Assembly (NCBI RefSeq): GCF_050436995.1
Contig: NC_134764.1
Location: forward strand, 248,001-312,000
Length of the DNA stretch: 64,000 nt
Origin: Anticarsia gemmatalis
Taxonomy: Eukaryota; Arthropoda; Insecta; Lepidoptera; Erebidae
Direction of reading: 5' to 3'
Shown: positions 22,021 to 35,416 of the stretch, piece by piece
Layout of the letters: every line of letters begins with the position of its first letter
How positions within the stretch are numbered: position 1 is the stretch's first letter
Notes under the pieces: model-generated
What the model saw: only the letters and a program-made list of their open reading frames with translations
Told to the model about the DNA's origin: nothing
Databases searched by the model: none
Translations under genes and position numbers: made by a program

Positions 22021-24140
22021 AAACACTGACTTAAGAAAAAAGGAATTTCAAAACCACATACTGTGACACAAACATTGTACAGGTCGTTATAGAATGATTC
22101 AATAACGTTTTATGTGACTGGTTTTACTAAATGTTTCAACATAGACATTGATGGATTACTTCCACTTTAATTATTCCAATTAGATCAGGAATAAGAAACT
22201 ATGTTGACTTCCATCGCCAAGTCACTGACCTCTCAACCCACGTCAGAACAAAACTTAAAAAAAAAACAGAAAATTTCTTCTCTTCAAATTGGGAACAAAC
22301 TTTCTGGAACATTTCTTTCTTAATGACGGTAACAAATTATATTCGGCATCATTAATACAACTTCGGAACTTTTGATACACGAACTTGCGGAGGTTGTTGA
22401 ACACAATGTAAATATCGAGCACTCGAAGGCTATTTACAATTCAAACATGGCCGACGCCGGGCAAGAACCCGGGAACTTTGGTTAAACACTTCAGTCAGGC
22501 ATTTTATTCATAACTCTACAGTTAATGCTTGAGAGGTCTTGTGCATATTTCGGACAGTTGGCTAAATATTTTCATTGTTTTATAAGAAAAACAATATTCG
22601 TTTATACGTAAATATAATAATATGAAGGTAAATACAATTTTGTATCTGCTTATTTTATATGAAACTTTATACGAAAAAAAAAATTATCATCACTTATTGG
22701 GGAGAGTTTACAATTTTTATCAAAATCGCGTTCAGTTTCAGTTGGCATGAAAATCACAACTTATTTGATTAAGCTTGTGCAAAAGCTGTTCATTGTTAAA
22801 TTTCAGTACACGTAGTTTCATCAGGACTGTATAGCAACAGAGTAATTTACTTGCATGTACGTAGCAATCACACGCGCTAATAAATTTATACGTCTTTTGA
22901 AGACCCGGCCTTTTACCACCGCATTCACCCTGTCTTTCATCGTTACCGCAAAACGGTACCCAACCACTATCACTTCTATAAATACCTGAACCATTGCTGC
23001 ATAAGTTCGAAGTGCTATTGTTGAGGTGGGAACAAAACGCGCAATGGATTATTAAGCAAGTGATGTTATGACCGGATTTTAAATTGAAGGTAGGAAGTTA
23101 TGTGTGTGTAGTGAATGCAGTAATAATGGCCCATGTGCTTAGCGCTTTAATTAAGGGGGTGCCGGTGGTTGCGCTGCCTAATTAGTGTTCGGTACAAAGG
23201 TGCGTCCCGTCACGAAACTTATCCCGTAATCCTGTTAGAAATTTCGACAAAATTTTCTTATGTTAAGGTGTGTGGACATTACATTGGACTTGTAAATTGA
23301 AAAACTTTTGACATGACGTCCTAGATTCTGCTATAATTCGAAAAAAAACAACCGTATTTTCGCCGTATTTAAAGACATACATACAATATCAAATTAAATT
23401 TAATTAGGTATCTTGTAACCTAGTCTTAATTACGAATAACAACTTACATCTGACTAAAGCCTTCGTTTTATTATGTTGGTAAGCTTTTTTTCATTATTTC
23501 AAAAATCGTTCTTAGATTTTTTTCACTGATAACCTAATATTGTATTGTAATAATTCATTTATATTGCTTATTAAATCAGTAGTACACTTACAATCCAAAC
23601 GTTTTGTTTCGAATTACATAAGCACAGACCTACACCTACACAATATACAGTTACAGTTTTTTTTAAGATCTAGGCAGAATAATCAAACATTTTCAACACA
23701 TTTTTCCTTATCAGTCAAGAAGTTCCACCAAAAATTTTCACATACGAATCCTCCATTCAAATGACTCCGAACCTTTCTCAAAAATATTCAAAAACAATTG
23801 TCGCAAGTTCATTAAAACGTGTGGGTTGGTTTCTATAGTGATAATGAGTGATAATGAGGAGAGTTAGTTAATTGTTTACGACTGAAGCCGAGGTGGCGCA
23901 CCGCTGGGTAATTGCTGTGCATACTCATTCTTAATGAGATCGTAATTACTGTATTAATTATCTATCACATATTATGCTAATTTCACTAATTAAGTGGTTA
24001 ACGTGGTGGCAAAATTGTTTAGTTGTTGATGTAAGAGCGATTCTACTAAACTAATATCTGCAACTGAAACTTGTGTGAGTACAGTGAATGTATTTACTAA
24101 AAATCAGACAGCCCAAATTCTGGGCTCCTATAAATAATGT
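22021..24140. other. intergenic, no gene seen; two TAAT-rich islands
   Basis: No exon-like frame. Two islands stand out: 23135-23205 (TTTAATTAAGG...CTAATTAGTG around a GC-rich core) and 23865-24005, which carries many TAAT-type homeodomain cores. Function is unknown. Confidence 0.45.
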
Positions 24141-24259
24141 CCTAGCAGAAAATTTGATGTTTATTAATTAGTGTGATTCTACTATGAAGCCAACATCCTG
24201 TGATTGCTGCCAAGCTGATTAAGATACATACAAAGATAAAATCACGCCTTTTTCTCATA

Positions 24260-24330
24260 AAAGTAGGCCACTTGCGATCCTTACAGATTTCCTTTGCTTC
24301 ATTCGCGTTCATACATCTTTCATTTAGATA
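24260..24330. repeat. lepidopteran dispersed repeat fragment
   Basis: CCACTTGCGATCC...TTTGCTTCATTCGCGTTC matches the block at 3145-3190. A short open frame on the minus strand runs through it but is explained by the repeat. Confidence 0.5.
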
Positions 24331-24574
24331 ATAAAAACCCTTATAATAATATTTACCATCAAGATACATAAGGTAGGTCTCGGGGAAAGATATTAACGTA
24401 CTAAACCACTTTTACAAATATAAGTCGGCACGAGTATAACCACTCGCAAAAGCAATACTAGATAAAAGATCTTCGTTCTATCTATTCATCAATATTTTCT
24501 ATGGAAAGAGTCCACGTGTACACTAATTAGGTTAGATCTTTAGAAACTGAAAACTCTCGCGTCACAGACCTCCA

Positions 24575-24965
24575 ATATAAAGTGAAAAATACCGGCCAAG
24601 TGCCAGTGGGACTCGTGCACGATGGTTCTCTTACCAGCCCTGTCTTTAAAGTTATTTTTGAATACATATTTTGTGAATATTTAAGCACCTACCAATTGTT
24701 GTTATTCATATTGAGCAAAAAAGAGATAAAAAATCATCTTTGTTGTAGAGCATGTTTATTTTATTCTGTTTTTTAGTATTTTTATTATAGCAGCAACAGA
24801 AATACATTATATGTCGAAATTTCACTGTCTAACTATCACGATTTATGAGATACAGCCTGGTCACAGGCAGACAGACTAACAAACACACAGACCGACAGCA
24901 AGATCTCAGTGGTAGGGTCCCGTTCTTACCCTTACGGAACTCTCAACGGGCTAAAACGTAGCACT
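24575..24965 (+). repeat. degenerate lepidopteran repeat (CCGGCCAAGTGC ... GGGTCCCGTT)
   Basis: It starts TACCGGCCAAGTGCCAGT and GGGACTCGTGCACGATGG and ends with (ACAG)-rich sequence, GTAGGGTCCCGTTCTTACCC and TACGGAACTC. I recall both ends as belonging to one widespread lepidopteran repeat. Its class is unclear to me. Confidence 0.6.
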
Positions 24966-25667
24966 AATTAGTAAAACAGTTTGATAAGAAATCGTTACAA
25001 CATCGCCTCTGTGCCTGCGGTTCTCTTTACTAAGTTTTTTTGCCTCTTGTTATATAATGCTTTTTTGGTGTAGTGTAGAGATTTTTGTTTTCAACATTGT
25101 GTAGGTGATTTAATTAGTAGGAAGTAAGTAACCAATGGGACTTTTTGGCTGGATATTGGATAAAGAGAATAGCATAGTTCATTTAGAATTTATCTTTTAG
25201 AAGGCATTGAGTGCAAGGGATTCAACTAGTACATGGTAATAATGGCGATATACCACCATCAACTACAGACAATCCAGTGGCTATGGAAAAAAAATATTGA
25301 TATATTGGTATTATCATATCGTCAGCATGAAAAATTATTTTATTATTGATTTAATAGGAAAAAGCCTTCGGAAAATGCTAAAAGTGCAATCTCACTTTCA
25401 ACACTCTTTTTCTGTACCTAGACAATAGTCGCCAAAGGTCGAAAATCACCTTACTAACTTCATTTCAACCAGAACTTCTCCCTACCTAGCCAGTTCCCCA
25501 TAACACCAAGAAACCCCAGAACTTGTAAACTATCAGTAACCTTCATAAGTAAGTTAATTAATATAGCGAGCGAGCAACAGAGAGTTGGATAACTGACGTG
25601 TGCTAGCGGTGCCTTTGTTATAACTAATTAACGAATATCGACCAAGACCTGATGCTGTTTGTGTATT

Positions 25668-25912
25668 ATAGTTTGTTTGTTTGTCGTATGGTTAGTGAGA
25701 GGCCTTTAACGTGGCTTAACGACTGTTATCTTAGTAGACAACAACCGGGACCGACGTTTAACGTGCCCTCCGAAGCACGGAGACGTCCAGTTCAAATACC
25801 ACTATGCGGTCACCCATCTATGGAATGACCGCGCCAATGGTTGCTTCACCCACAGATCGTTTACCGAACGGTGAGCGCAACTGGCTATGGGCGCCTGTGT
25901 ATTATTAATATT
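25668..25912 (-). mobile_element. 5S rRNA-derived SINE, full-length copy
   Basis: On the minus strand: GCCCATAGCCAGTTGCGCTC, GGCGCGGTCATTCCATAGAT, GGGTGACCGCATAGTGG, body GGAGGGCACGTTAAACGTCG, and a 3' end CTAACCATACGACAAACAAA with a CAAA tail. The head is nearly identical to the 18446 copy, while the body between head and tail differs in length. Confidence 0.82.
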
Positions 25913-26016
25913 GTCCTTCGAAACTTAGAAATTAGAATTCTATACATACGTAATACATTGATATAATTACGCCTTTTCCAGAGACCAGAGAACGCCCCTT
26001 GGTAGGTAAACTTAAT

Positions 26017-26160
26017 TCAAAATCAAAATCAATTCATTTATTCATATAGGTCAAATATTGACACTTATGATAGTCGTTACAATTACTGAATCTACAACTA
26101 GCTCGGAAAGGGGGTAGAGCCTTATGAGAAGAGCTAACTAGAAACTCACGGCCACTCTTT
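26017..26160 (-). repeat. LINE 3'-end fragment, inverted relative to 35775
   Basis: Minus strand: GGCCGTGAGTTTCTAG, GGCTCTACCCCCTTTCCGAG, AAGTGTCAATATTTGACC and an ATGAATTGATTTTG tail. The same about 135 bases occur on the plus strand at 35775-35905. The terminal A/T-rich repeated tail suggests a 5'-truncated non-LTR element. Confidence 0.6.
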
Positions 26161-26394
26161 TCATTAGACTTCTATGTGCAGGATTATTTTTTTATTTAAA
26201 TTGTAGACATTATGTTCATACATAATACATACACATTTCGCCATTAATGTTGTTAATGTGAATAGAAGGCAAACCTCTACCACGCTATATACCAGATACG
26301 TTACTTAACTTCGGGCTTCTATTGAGAAATGGCAATGGCTGGGCAAAAATTACTCCGGAGAACTTTTGAATTACTCTGTGGTAACTTAACGGTA

Positions 26395-26520
26395 TGATTT
26401 CCTCCCGTAATGAGTTGAGTTAAGTTCCCCACGCTGGCCAAGTGCGGGTTGGGCACTCTCAGGCATGCAAGGTTGCATCACGATATTTTCCTTCACGGTT
26501 GCAACAAGTGATTATTATTT
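26395..26520 (-). repeat. lepidopteran dispersed repeat fragment
   Basis: Minus strand: ACCTTGCATGCC, GTGCCCAACCCGCACTTGGC, CAGCGTGGGG. It is the same unit as at 13370-13525. Confidence 0.6.
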
Positions 26521-27040
26521 CTAATACTTATCTTTACGGTAACGTTAATTTATTACTTCTAACATCCATATAATGGTACGAAATACGACTGCATCGATAG
26601 TCTATTTTGTATTGGCAACTGACTTTATTGGCCAACCTAGTTTTTTATTGGCATACGGAATCATAAGAGTTATAGTAAATTCATCCGTAATGCATTATTG
26701 GCTATTCAATTGCAAAATCTAAATGGAACTTTTCAGGAACACCACTGCAGTACCCATTTCAATGAACTTATGAATTCCTGAAATTTTAATAAATGCCAGA
26801 CTAAATTCATAGTGCCTATTTTTATGTTTTAGTACCAAAAAAGATGTACTGTCAAACTATGATGCGATTCCTAGTATAATGTAAAAGCAAGCTCGATTGA
26901 AATATCTATTAACCCCTTTTTCCGGTAGTTATCGAATTCCATAAAAAACATCTACGTGATTTGATTAAATTTCAGCAAAACACTCAAAAAATTTTTAGGA
27001 AATCTAAATCCAAATTATATAAAATACGGAAAGCCTAATA

Positions 27041-27290
27041 TCTATACTGATATTATAAAGCCAAAGAGTTTGTTTGTTTGTTTGAACGCGCTAATCTCAG
27101 GAACTACTGGTCCGATTTCAAAAATTATTTGAGTTTTAGATAGCCCATTTATTGAGGAAGGCTATAGGTTTTATATCATCACGCAACGACCAATAGGAGC
27201 AGAGTAGCAATAAAAAATGTTACAAAAACGGGGAAAATTTTGACCCATTCTCTCTTATGTGACGCAAGCGAAGTTGCGCGGGTCAGCTAG
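27041..27290 (+). mobile_element. non-autonomous Helitron, family H, copy 6 (full length)
   Basis: TCTATACTGATATTATAAAG start, (GTTT)n, the AGATAGCCC...GGAAGGCTATAGG block, the ACAAAAACGGGGAAAATTTT block, the terminal hairpin and GGTCAGCTAG, with A and T outside. This 250-bp copy is close to the apparent consensus. Confidence 0.9.
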
Positions 27291-29418
27291 TCGGTATATA
27301 AAATTCTGTTTGAATCAACTGATTGGAGGTAGAAGGCTAAGTGGTGCAAAAAAACTAACGTTTTAGGCGCATGATGCATTACCGGTGTATTGCGGCCAAG
27401 TGCGGGTTTATTAGAAGAAATGCGCTTTTAGTACTAAGTGCTGCTTTTTATGAGTTTAAACTAAAATGTTTTTAGGTGGTTTGAAATATCGATGATGTTC
27501 TAGTTAATGGTTTTCGAGATTTTATGCAGACGATATGGAGATAGAAGTAGGGGCGTAGCGAATGCATTATGGTCTCTTAGTTTTAGTTTAAGTTTTAATA
27601 ATTAGGATAATTTTTGGTTTAGTTTTTTTACTTGTGAGCAGAGATAGATATTTTACTTTGCGCGACTAGCGACCTTATTGTGTATGAGATTTTGAGTTTT
27701 ACGTCTTGAAATAAGCCTTGCACCAGTGGTCATTTATAGACAAATTATTTCATATTATTAACGTATAATGACAAAAATATTTGATTAAGAGTATAATTTT
27801 GTTGAATACAACAACAAAAAAGATTCAACAGCACAGACTTCTGCTCAACAAATTTTATTCATAAAATAAAACTGCAGCATACTTATCTTAATAAGATCAG
27901 AAAGTCACAAACAGTTATTTATATCCATCCAGTCAGAAATCTAGACCTAGATCAAAAAGTTCCTTCACATTTCACTTTCCACATGATTAAATAACAAAAT
28001 AAAATATAATATATAAAAACTTTCTCACTCACTGAACCGTGACACGAGGAAAATCTTCTAAAACGTTTTTTAATCTTTCTTTGAACAATATTTGACTTTG
28101 TAGGAAACTTTATTTGAATCACAGATGTTGAGTCAACTAGATGCTGCAAGTTAAACCGCTGGATTTTTTCATTCACTTATAACTTTAGATATTTTGGATT
28201 TATTTTAACATTTCTAACAAATCTTAATTTACTTTAAAATCTGTGTATGTGTATACAATGCTTTAAAATGTGATTAATTATATACTTAGATAGGTATATA
28301 ACATAAAAAAATCCTTAGTACTAACTATAAATTATGATTATAATTTTTTCTTGAACTCACATCACATGCGACTACCAGCTAGCTATCAACAAAATCTAAT
28401 CAGCTGACTTATTTGAAGAGGCGCTGTATAAAATATTCTTTCAACACATTTTAATCATCAAACTCTCGACACATAACAGTAACGACAGTAGAATATCGCG
28501 TTACTGAAGATCAGTTATTGGCGTCGATAAATAACTTACTAGTTTACTAAATCGAGAACTATTTTATATAAGCACGATATAAGATTAATCCGCTCTCAGC
28601 CAGCGTGATAGACTTAAAGCTTCATCACTCCCGCATTCTGATAAGGAATCTTTGGCACAGTAATAAGTAAAATTATAAGGTTTGTGGTATCTAGGTGACT
28701 CAGTATCTGTGTATTGAGTACACAAGTCGATGACTCTTGTAGGTCTCGTCTCGATTGAATTGAAGTTGAAAGTTTTGAATGTAAGTAAACATTGTTATGA
28801 ATGGCCTCTTTGTCTTGATCATATTTCACATTGGGGGCTTTTTCTAGTGGCTGGAGATTTGAAGTGTTTTTCGTAGAATCAATTTGATTGAGTGGGTCAA
28901 TCGACCAATTTTAAACTACTTGAGCTGTTTTTTTATCAAATCCAGACTAATAATTTGAATTCAAAAGTCTGCTCATATCTTACATTTGCAAAAAAAAAAC
29001 AAAACAATTTTGTAAAAGACTTTACATGAAGATATGGAAACACACATCGTTAAACAAAAGCTACTTTTATTAGATGTTTAGTAACAGCCCCTTAGCTGCT
29101 GATGTAGAGTATTTTGTACATTAGCCAAACTGTCCTACAAGTTTATTTACAATATGTTTGTAGACTCGCTTAGGTTGTTGTTTTAATATGACATGTTCCA
29201 AATAAATCTAAACAACATAAACAAATTAAATAAGTAGATATGTTTGAGCATACAGTTTTAATACCAACATAACTAAGTCCAATAACACAAACGAACAAGT
29301 TCCAGTGGAATTTCGTCATCTGAAGCAAGTGAAATCTACCAAATCCTTCCACCCTGTGGTGGACTAAGATCTAATCCCAAGAACCAACCCATGTCCAGCA
29401 GCGTCATAAGTTTAATAT
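27291..29418. other. intergenic, no gene seen
   Basis: AT-rich sequence without splice-bounded coding signal. Short chance frames on both strands have no recognisable domain. Confidence 0.5.
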
Positions 29419-29680
29419 AATTCTGTGCCTGTACTGAAAAATGGTATAAGTCCGATTTTGTCGAAAATGAGTTAAGTATACCAAAATATTCGAAAAAAAT
29501 GCTCTTTCGATGGGTGAAAACAGCTATTTTTTATCTTTAAAAATGAGAAAGTTAACAATGTACAAAAGAGGTTAACTTACCCTTAAATTTAGCAAGAGTG
29601 GGATATAAGTGCACATTAATCTCTTAACAAATTTTCGACAAAATCGGACTTATACCCTTTTTCAGTAGAGGCACAGAATT
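29419..29680. mobile_element. MITE-like element with about 55-bp terminal inverted repeats
   Basis: The left end AATTCTGTGCCTGTACTGAA is repeated inverted at the right end. The similarity continues through GGTATAAGTCCGATTTTGTC and GAAAAT, with about five mismatches over 55 bases. The interior is about 150 bases and non-coding. The target duplication is unclear: TTAA occurs near both ends but is not perfectly placed on the left, and TA is also possible. The superfamily is unassigned. Confidence 0.72.
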
Positions 29681-31190
29681 TAACTTGAAAAGAAGAGATT
29701 TGTTCAGCGGCTCTGTAGGCCTGTAAAATTATACATTTCGCCCTTTGTACCTTCAGGTGAAGGTAAACATGTAATAAGTTCTTTCTTGAATATTTATGGG
29801 GCCCTTTACATAGGGGTCAGTGCTACTGAATAATTAATACCAAGTTGCAAAGTTATTTTGGTTTTTGATGTAATTTCTGCAAATTCTTGGTTTGTGGACA
29901 CAGTTAATGCTTGAATACTCTTGTGAAATTTTCTTGCAAAGAAATGGTAAGTACAAAATGATAAATGTGAACGTTTGGTAATTTAAATGCTTGAATGCAT
30001 GTTTGTTACTCAATTCCGGCAAAACGACTGAACTTATAATGATAAAACATGGTACACAGATAGTTTATCACCCAGATGCTAGTTCTATGAACCCAGATGC
30101 CACGTGAACTTAGCCACAGGTAGAAGCCAGATTGCTAGATTTATATTTAAATATTAAACTGTAAGTAACGCTAAACAAATATTGTGAAGGATCCAACTAA
30201 CAAAGCTTTGTTTCTTAGAAATTTATTTCCGAGACAAAGTAATTACACATATGTAAATGTATCTATATAATAATGTTTGTATGTGCTACAGGAACCTTAC
30301 AAACATATAACTAACGAGTTATATTTGCTAATCACAAGGTTTTGAATTCAATTCCTGGAGCCGGTAAAATGTTATTGGGTTTCCCAATTCCAGTAATTTT
30401 CTGCAGTGGTTTGATAACATGAACTGTACGTTTCTTCTCAAATGTAACTGTATTTCATACATCCTTCGAGTAAAACAAGCTATAAAAATTATATACAAAA
30501 AATAGGCTGGAAATCTACAGGACGGATTTTCATACGATTTTTGCCATTAGGTAAAGTAATTCTGGAGAAAGATTTAAGTGTATAATTTGTTAAGGGTAAC
30601 TCTATGTGTAACCTGGGCGCATAATTTTATATATACATTTTAGTATAGTTCTTTTGTACACAACTAGATTACAATTTTTTTTTTATAATAATAAAATAAC
30701 CACTATATCTAAGTATCATTCAATCGTGTACTAAAGTTTAGTGCACATAAAATCTGGACAGATGATGTTCTAACATAAATCGCGGAGACTCGACCGAGGA
30801 CCGACGACCACTGCATTGCGGCCGCCACTAAGTGCACGTGTACGTTGCACTACTAACACATGGCTTTATTTTTTAAAGTATTGTGTAAAAAACGTCTGTA
30901 TCGCAATGAAACGGAATTGAACAGTTTTGGTTGTATTTTGTACCTCGGTTTGCTTTAAATGAGGATTTTGTTGAGAATTACAAAGTAGAGAACAGAAAAG
31001 CATTCAATATCGTAATGATTTTTTAATCAAGCAACACCTATAATTTGCATAACTTGATAGACTTATGAATCAACACCTGAGTGACTTGATTTTTTTGACA
31101 GCGACTTGGTTTCTAGAAGTCACTGACTTGAATACTTTGAAATAAAGAGATACTATCTAGTCATCATTGCCGAGTCATGGTCGGTGGTAG
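29681..31190. other. intergenic, no gene; SINE-B-like fragment
   Basis: Nothing coding. At 30325-30430 a decayed tRNA-like head (TTTTGAATTCAATTCCTGG) is followed by ATGTTATTGGGTTT, typical of SINE family B bodies. A small GC-rich island lies at 30785-30850. Confidence 0.45.
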
Positions 31191-31194
31191 TAGT

Positions 31195-31330
31195 CGGCGT
31201 CATTATCATCAGCCTATCCTTTTTTCCAATTATGTTGTAGTCGGCTTCCAGTCTCACAGAATACAGCTGTATACCAGTATTTTACATGGAGCGACCTGGG
31301 TTAAAACACGATTCTCCGATTGGTAACACT
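31195..31330 (-). repeat. 3' body/tail of a 5S-derived SINE
   Basis: Minus strand: GTAAAATACTGGTATACAGC, then GACTGGAAGCCGACTACAAC, ATAATTGG and AAAAAAGGAT. From memory this is the common tail that follows the 5S head in one lepidopteran subfamily. The AACATAGTT...AAAGGCT tail at 4560-4620 is its counterpart. Confidence 0.6.
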
Positions 31331-34300
31331 GCTTCTATTAGATAGACCTATTAGTAGACACTAGAGGTGTAGACACCGTTAAATGACTCCAAAACTTAGA
31401 ATACCAAATCGGAATTTTCTATTAAATTTGTCCGTTGCGATTTACCCGATATCTATTGTAAAGTGAAAGTCGTACAATATGCGGTAAATCTTAAATGATT
31501 CCGAGACAATTGAATAGTCCGGCGGCGTGGATCACGGAGCGGTGCAGCGGTGCAGCGGTGTAGTAGTGCAGAACAAACACACGTCATTTGATTCCCGGCC
31601 AGTGATGCGGATAGCTAATATCATTGCGACCAGACGTGGAGATCTACCTAAATATATTAGTAGAATTACTAAGGATAGTGTGTGACGAAATGTTACTCTG
31701 ATGTGAAATTAAGTAATTCTGAAGGAATATAGACGAAATCTAGGAATAGAACAGATTGTATGATCTATATTTCGGTTTATTTACATGACACATATTTTTA
31801 CACTCAGTTTTTCAGGCCTTGAACCACGCTGTTTACTGCTTCCATCACGCTGATCAAGTGCGGGTAAGGCACTTTTCATGTTGCATGTAATAAAATAGAA
31901 TGTATTACTTTCAAAAAATGTTTTAAAAATTTTTAGGCATGCAAATGTTTTCCTTTAAATAATACTGCCGTAATATTGCTAGATGGGTCTTAAACGCGTT
32001 AAGAATTTTAAAGTTTACTATACTTCAAAATACAATTAATTTTAAAAGAGACAGAGTTTTCATTCCTTTGTGAAAACCGCATGAAGATCCGTCACGGTAT
32101 TTTTGAGTTCATCGCGACCACACATACACATTTTATATTTACTAAAGGTAAACTATACTTTATTCACAAGTTTCAAATCACAGTCGGGTTCAAGTTGCGG
32201 TATGTGTGCAAATCCCCGCGCATAGTGTAGTAGCTCCGCCACAATCTTGTGCCGACGCACAACGCACTTAATAATGCAACGCGTGCTCGCTGAACGATTA
32301 TGATCATGTTACAAAACGGTTATAGCCTGCTATAACTACGGCGTAGCTAGTGGTAGCTACGGTGTAGCTTCTTGTAGCTACGACGTAGCTATGGTGTAGC
32401 TTACCGCAGCTACGGCTTAGTTATTTCTAGCTAGTCGTAGCCGGTTGTACTAACTTTGATATGAATTTGTAAACAATCAGTGAGGCAGAGCCTTGACCCC
32501 CGAAGTACGTAAATTACTTAGAATTTTTAAGCGATTTGAATGTACAAACACAGTAACCGTTTACTGTTTTTGTTTGTTCAGAGCGTTAATTCTATTCATA
32601 TAAAATATTGTTTGAAAAAAAAAAGTTGCAAAACCTCAGAAGATACACAGTTACTAACAACAAAAAACACTCTTTAATTATGCATTAGAATGTCTACTTT
32701 TTCCTCAGAAACTCTTAACACTAGGATAATGTTAATCAACTCTTTTTTCCCATAAATAACACTCATAAAACCATCCAACAACTATCGAACTACAAGCATG
32801 TAGAACACAAAGGTAGTTGTTCAATTCCGTGTGATTGTGTGTACCCTCGTCAAAGTGCCGTAACGCCACTAATGCTCTCATCACACATGTCATTAATACG
32901 CCCAGGTAACATAGCGGAGATGTTACAATAATACGAAATAATCGTAAACCGATAAACCACTTTTAACACATCATCGGTTAAATGTAGTTTTTACAGTAAT
33001 TGTTGTACATTTACTGGCTATTGGATTTATATTCTGCTATGTGTCAAAAACGTTAGTAGGTACAAGAAAATTGTAGATTAGAACTAGAAAATAAAACGTG
33101 ACTACTAGAAACTGATATCCCAGTATTTAGTAGGAATAACCAGCTCATGATAAGAACAATTCGCTATTTTCAAAAAGTACTTAACAGCTATAAGCAGAAA
33201 AAAGTGGTAGATTCGATGTTTAATTACAAACAAATATATATCTTTTTTTACCTGGTAAACAATAATATTCTACAATACTAAACAAATATAACGAATGGAA
33301 ACACACACCAATAGGAAAATTCCAGTTTCCCGAAAAAGGGGTACTAACAGAGAACCTTCCACGATTACTTATATTTATTTTATTGAAACAATTTAAAATA
33401 CCCTTCGTAATTACCATTAGAAGTACCCTCGACAGTGTATAACCCTCTTAACGGCTAATAATAACGGGATTATTATCGAAACGCTCCAACTTCTGTTGTG
33501 TTATCATTTCACGGCTGTTTTAGGGTTAAACGCCAAATATTGCAATAATATTGACCTTTGTATTAATATGAGCTGTTTATATAATTTGGTGATTAAGGGT
33601 TTAATCGAGTTTGATGTATATCCTTATCCTTATATACCTTAAGGGTTAAATAGGAATCCCAGTTTATGCCAGTTCTTTATTTTTTGTTATATAGTTATTG
33701 TTTTTTGGTATAAAGTGGTTTGATTTGATTCCGTGGGCCATTTTTACGCCTAATTTGAAAATAGTCGTAATTTGAAAAAAGTCAATCCTATCTTTGTTAC
33801 AAAGGAACATACAAACATTTCATATACATACATTCAAACTTTCATAATTAATTTATATTACTTCCTGGCAAATTTGATAGACACCTTCTCTATAAGTGAA
33901 CTAAATAATTGGGTACATAGCAATAGCACAATAAATGATATATATTCTCAATTGCTCACCATTGAATTATTTTCATTTGAAATTTTTCATCCAAATAACA
34001 CCGATTAAGAATGAATAATCTCATACATAAACAACCTTAATATAGACATGAAACATATTTAATATTTCGTAATAAGTAATAAACTTATGAGACTTATCGA
34101 CAACCCGTCACCGATCGAAAACTTTTTCAAACGCACACATTAAAATCTGCATTCTGATTGGTGCGTCACTCACTCACACATCGATATGCGTATTATAATG
34201 TCACGAATCACAACACGCAGGGCTGTCACAACTTTGTTAAGTAGCAACTAAATTTCCAATTTCGATTATTAGTTTGTTCAAAGTTTCCCGTGTGATATTG

Positions 34301-35150
34301 TAATGAGTTCGCTATTCTTGATCCTTTAGAAGTTGTTGTTTTCATATTTAGGTTATAAACTATTAGTTTAGTGGAGTTATTTTGAGATTGTTTTCAATTA
34401 TGGTTAATATAGCTAGCAAGTAAACACTCAAGTTAATTATTTTATTGTTTACTCATAAAGTTTCAAGAAATATAAATGAGTAAAGTTCAAGAACTAACAG
34501 GTGGTAGTTTCGAAAGACAAATATAACCCTCCCTGGAATAAAGGGTTGTTAGTGTAACCTCGTAAATACGAAATACCTATAACAACAAGTTAAACCGTAA
34601 GCGATCAAAAAACTTAAAATTAAACGCTTGTCATCATACGATAATAATAAAAATACGATAACGAAAATTACACGAGCCGCTTATTTAATTAGTCTATTTT
34701 CCTTAAAGATATATTTAAATTAATTATTAAACTAAGATAATCCTTATAAAATTTACTATTTTTTCTAACTTAATGAAATCGATTTCAAAATCGGGAACAT
34801 AAATGCCATGTTCATTTGCACTGAGTTCAATGTGGAATTCGAACCTACGATCATAGCGTGGTAGCATCATAATTACCATTGAGTTATAACCGAAATGACC
34901 GAATTAAGCAAATGTGTATTTTACCCTAAAAACGAAACACTCATATGAATTTATTCAACAGTTAACAACATACAAAAAGTAGCATTATATTTCAGCACAA
35001 TTCAGCTGAAACATATTTCTTGCTAATGGAGGAAAGAAATATGATTTCTTGGAGAGCAATAGACCTTTTTTTCTTTAAGAACCTTGAAATTCTAAGAAGC
35101 TCTGTAAAGTTTCTTCTATAGAAACACTTTTATTTGATTTGGATCTGCGG
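31331..35150. other. intergenic, no gene seen
   Basis: No exon-like frame. It contains a (GCAGCGGT)n-like run at 31538-31570, a GTAGCTACG repeat at 32325-32445, and GC-rich islands at 32195-32290. The rest is unique AT-rich sequence. Confidence 0.5.
32325..32445. repeat. imperfect palindromic tandem repeat of TAGCTACGGYGTAGCT
   Basis: At least six units of the type GTAGCTACG(G/A)(C/T)GTAGCT follow one another. Because each unit is nearly self-complementary, the tract can form repeated short hairpins. It has no coding capacity. Confidence 0.7.
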
Positions 35151-35151
35151 T

Positions 35152-35154
35152 AGT

Positions 35155-35193
<39 letters not shown>
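35152..35193. repeat. (TTTA)n microsatellite
   Basis: About ten uninterrupted ATTT units. Confidence 0.9.
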
Positions 35194-35416
35194 TCTTCAA
35201 TAAAATATATGTGAAATAAATAAATAAACTAGTCTATATAAATTTATTATAAATATATTTATATATTTAAATTCAATTTATGCAATAAGCTATAATGAGG
35301 ATTGATTCCCATACCGGGAAAAATATTATTGGCTCCTTCCTATAATTCCTGTTGAAATGATTTCCAATAATATCCTGGGTTATATGAATTATTTATGACA
35401 GTAGACTTATTATTTA

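Noticed and set aside
24142..24369. 75-residue minus-strand frame with a hydrophobic stretch (FVCILISLAAITGCWL)
   Set aside because: It runs through a lepidopteran dispersed repeat that recurs at 3145-3190, and it has no splice context or known domain.
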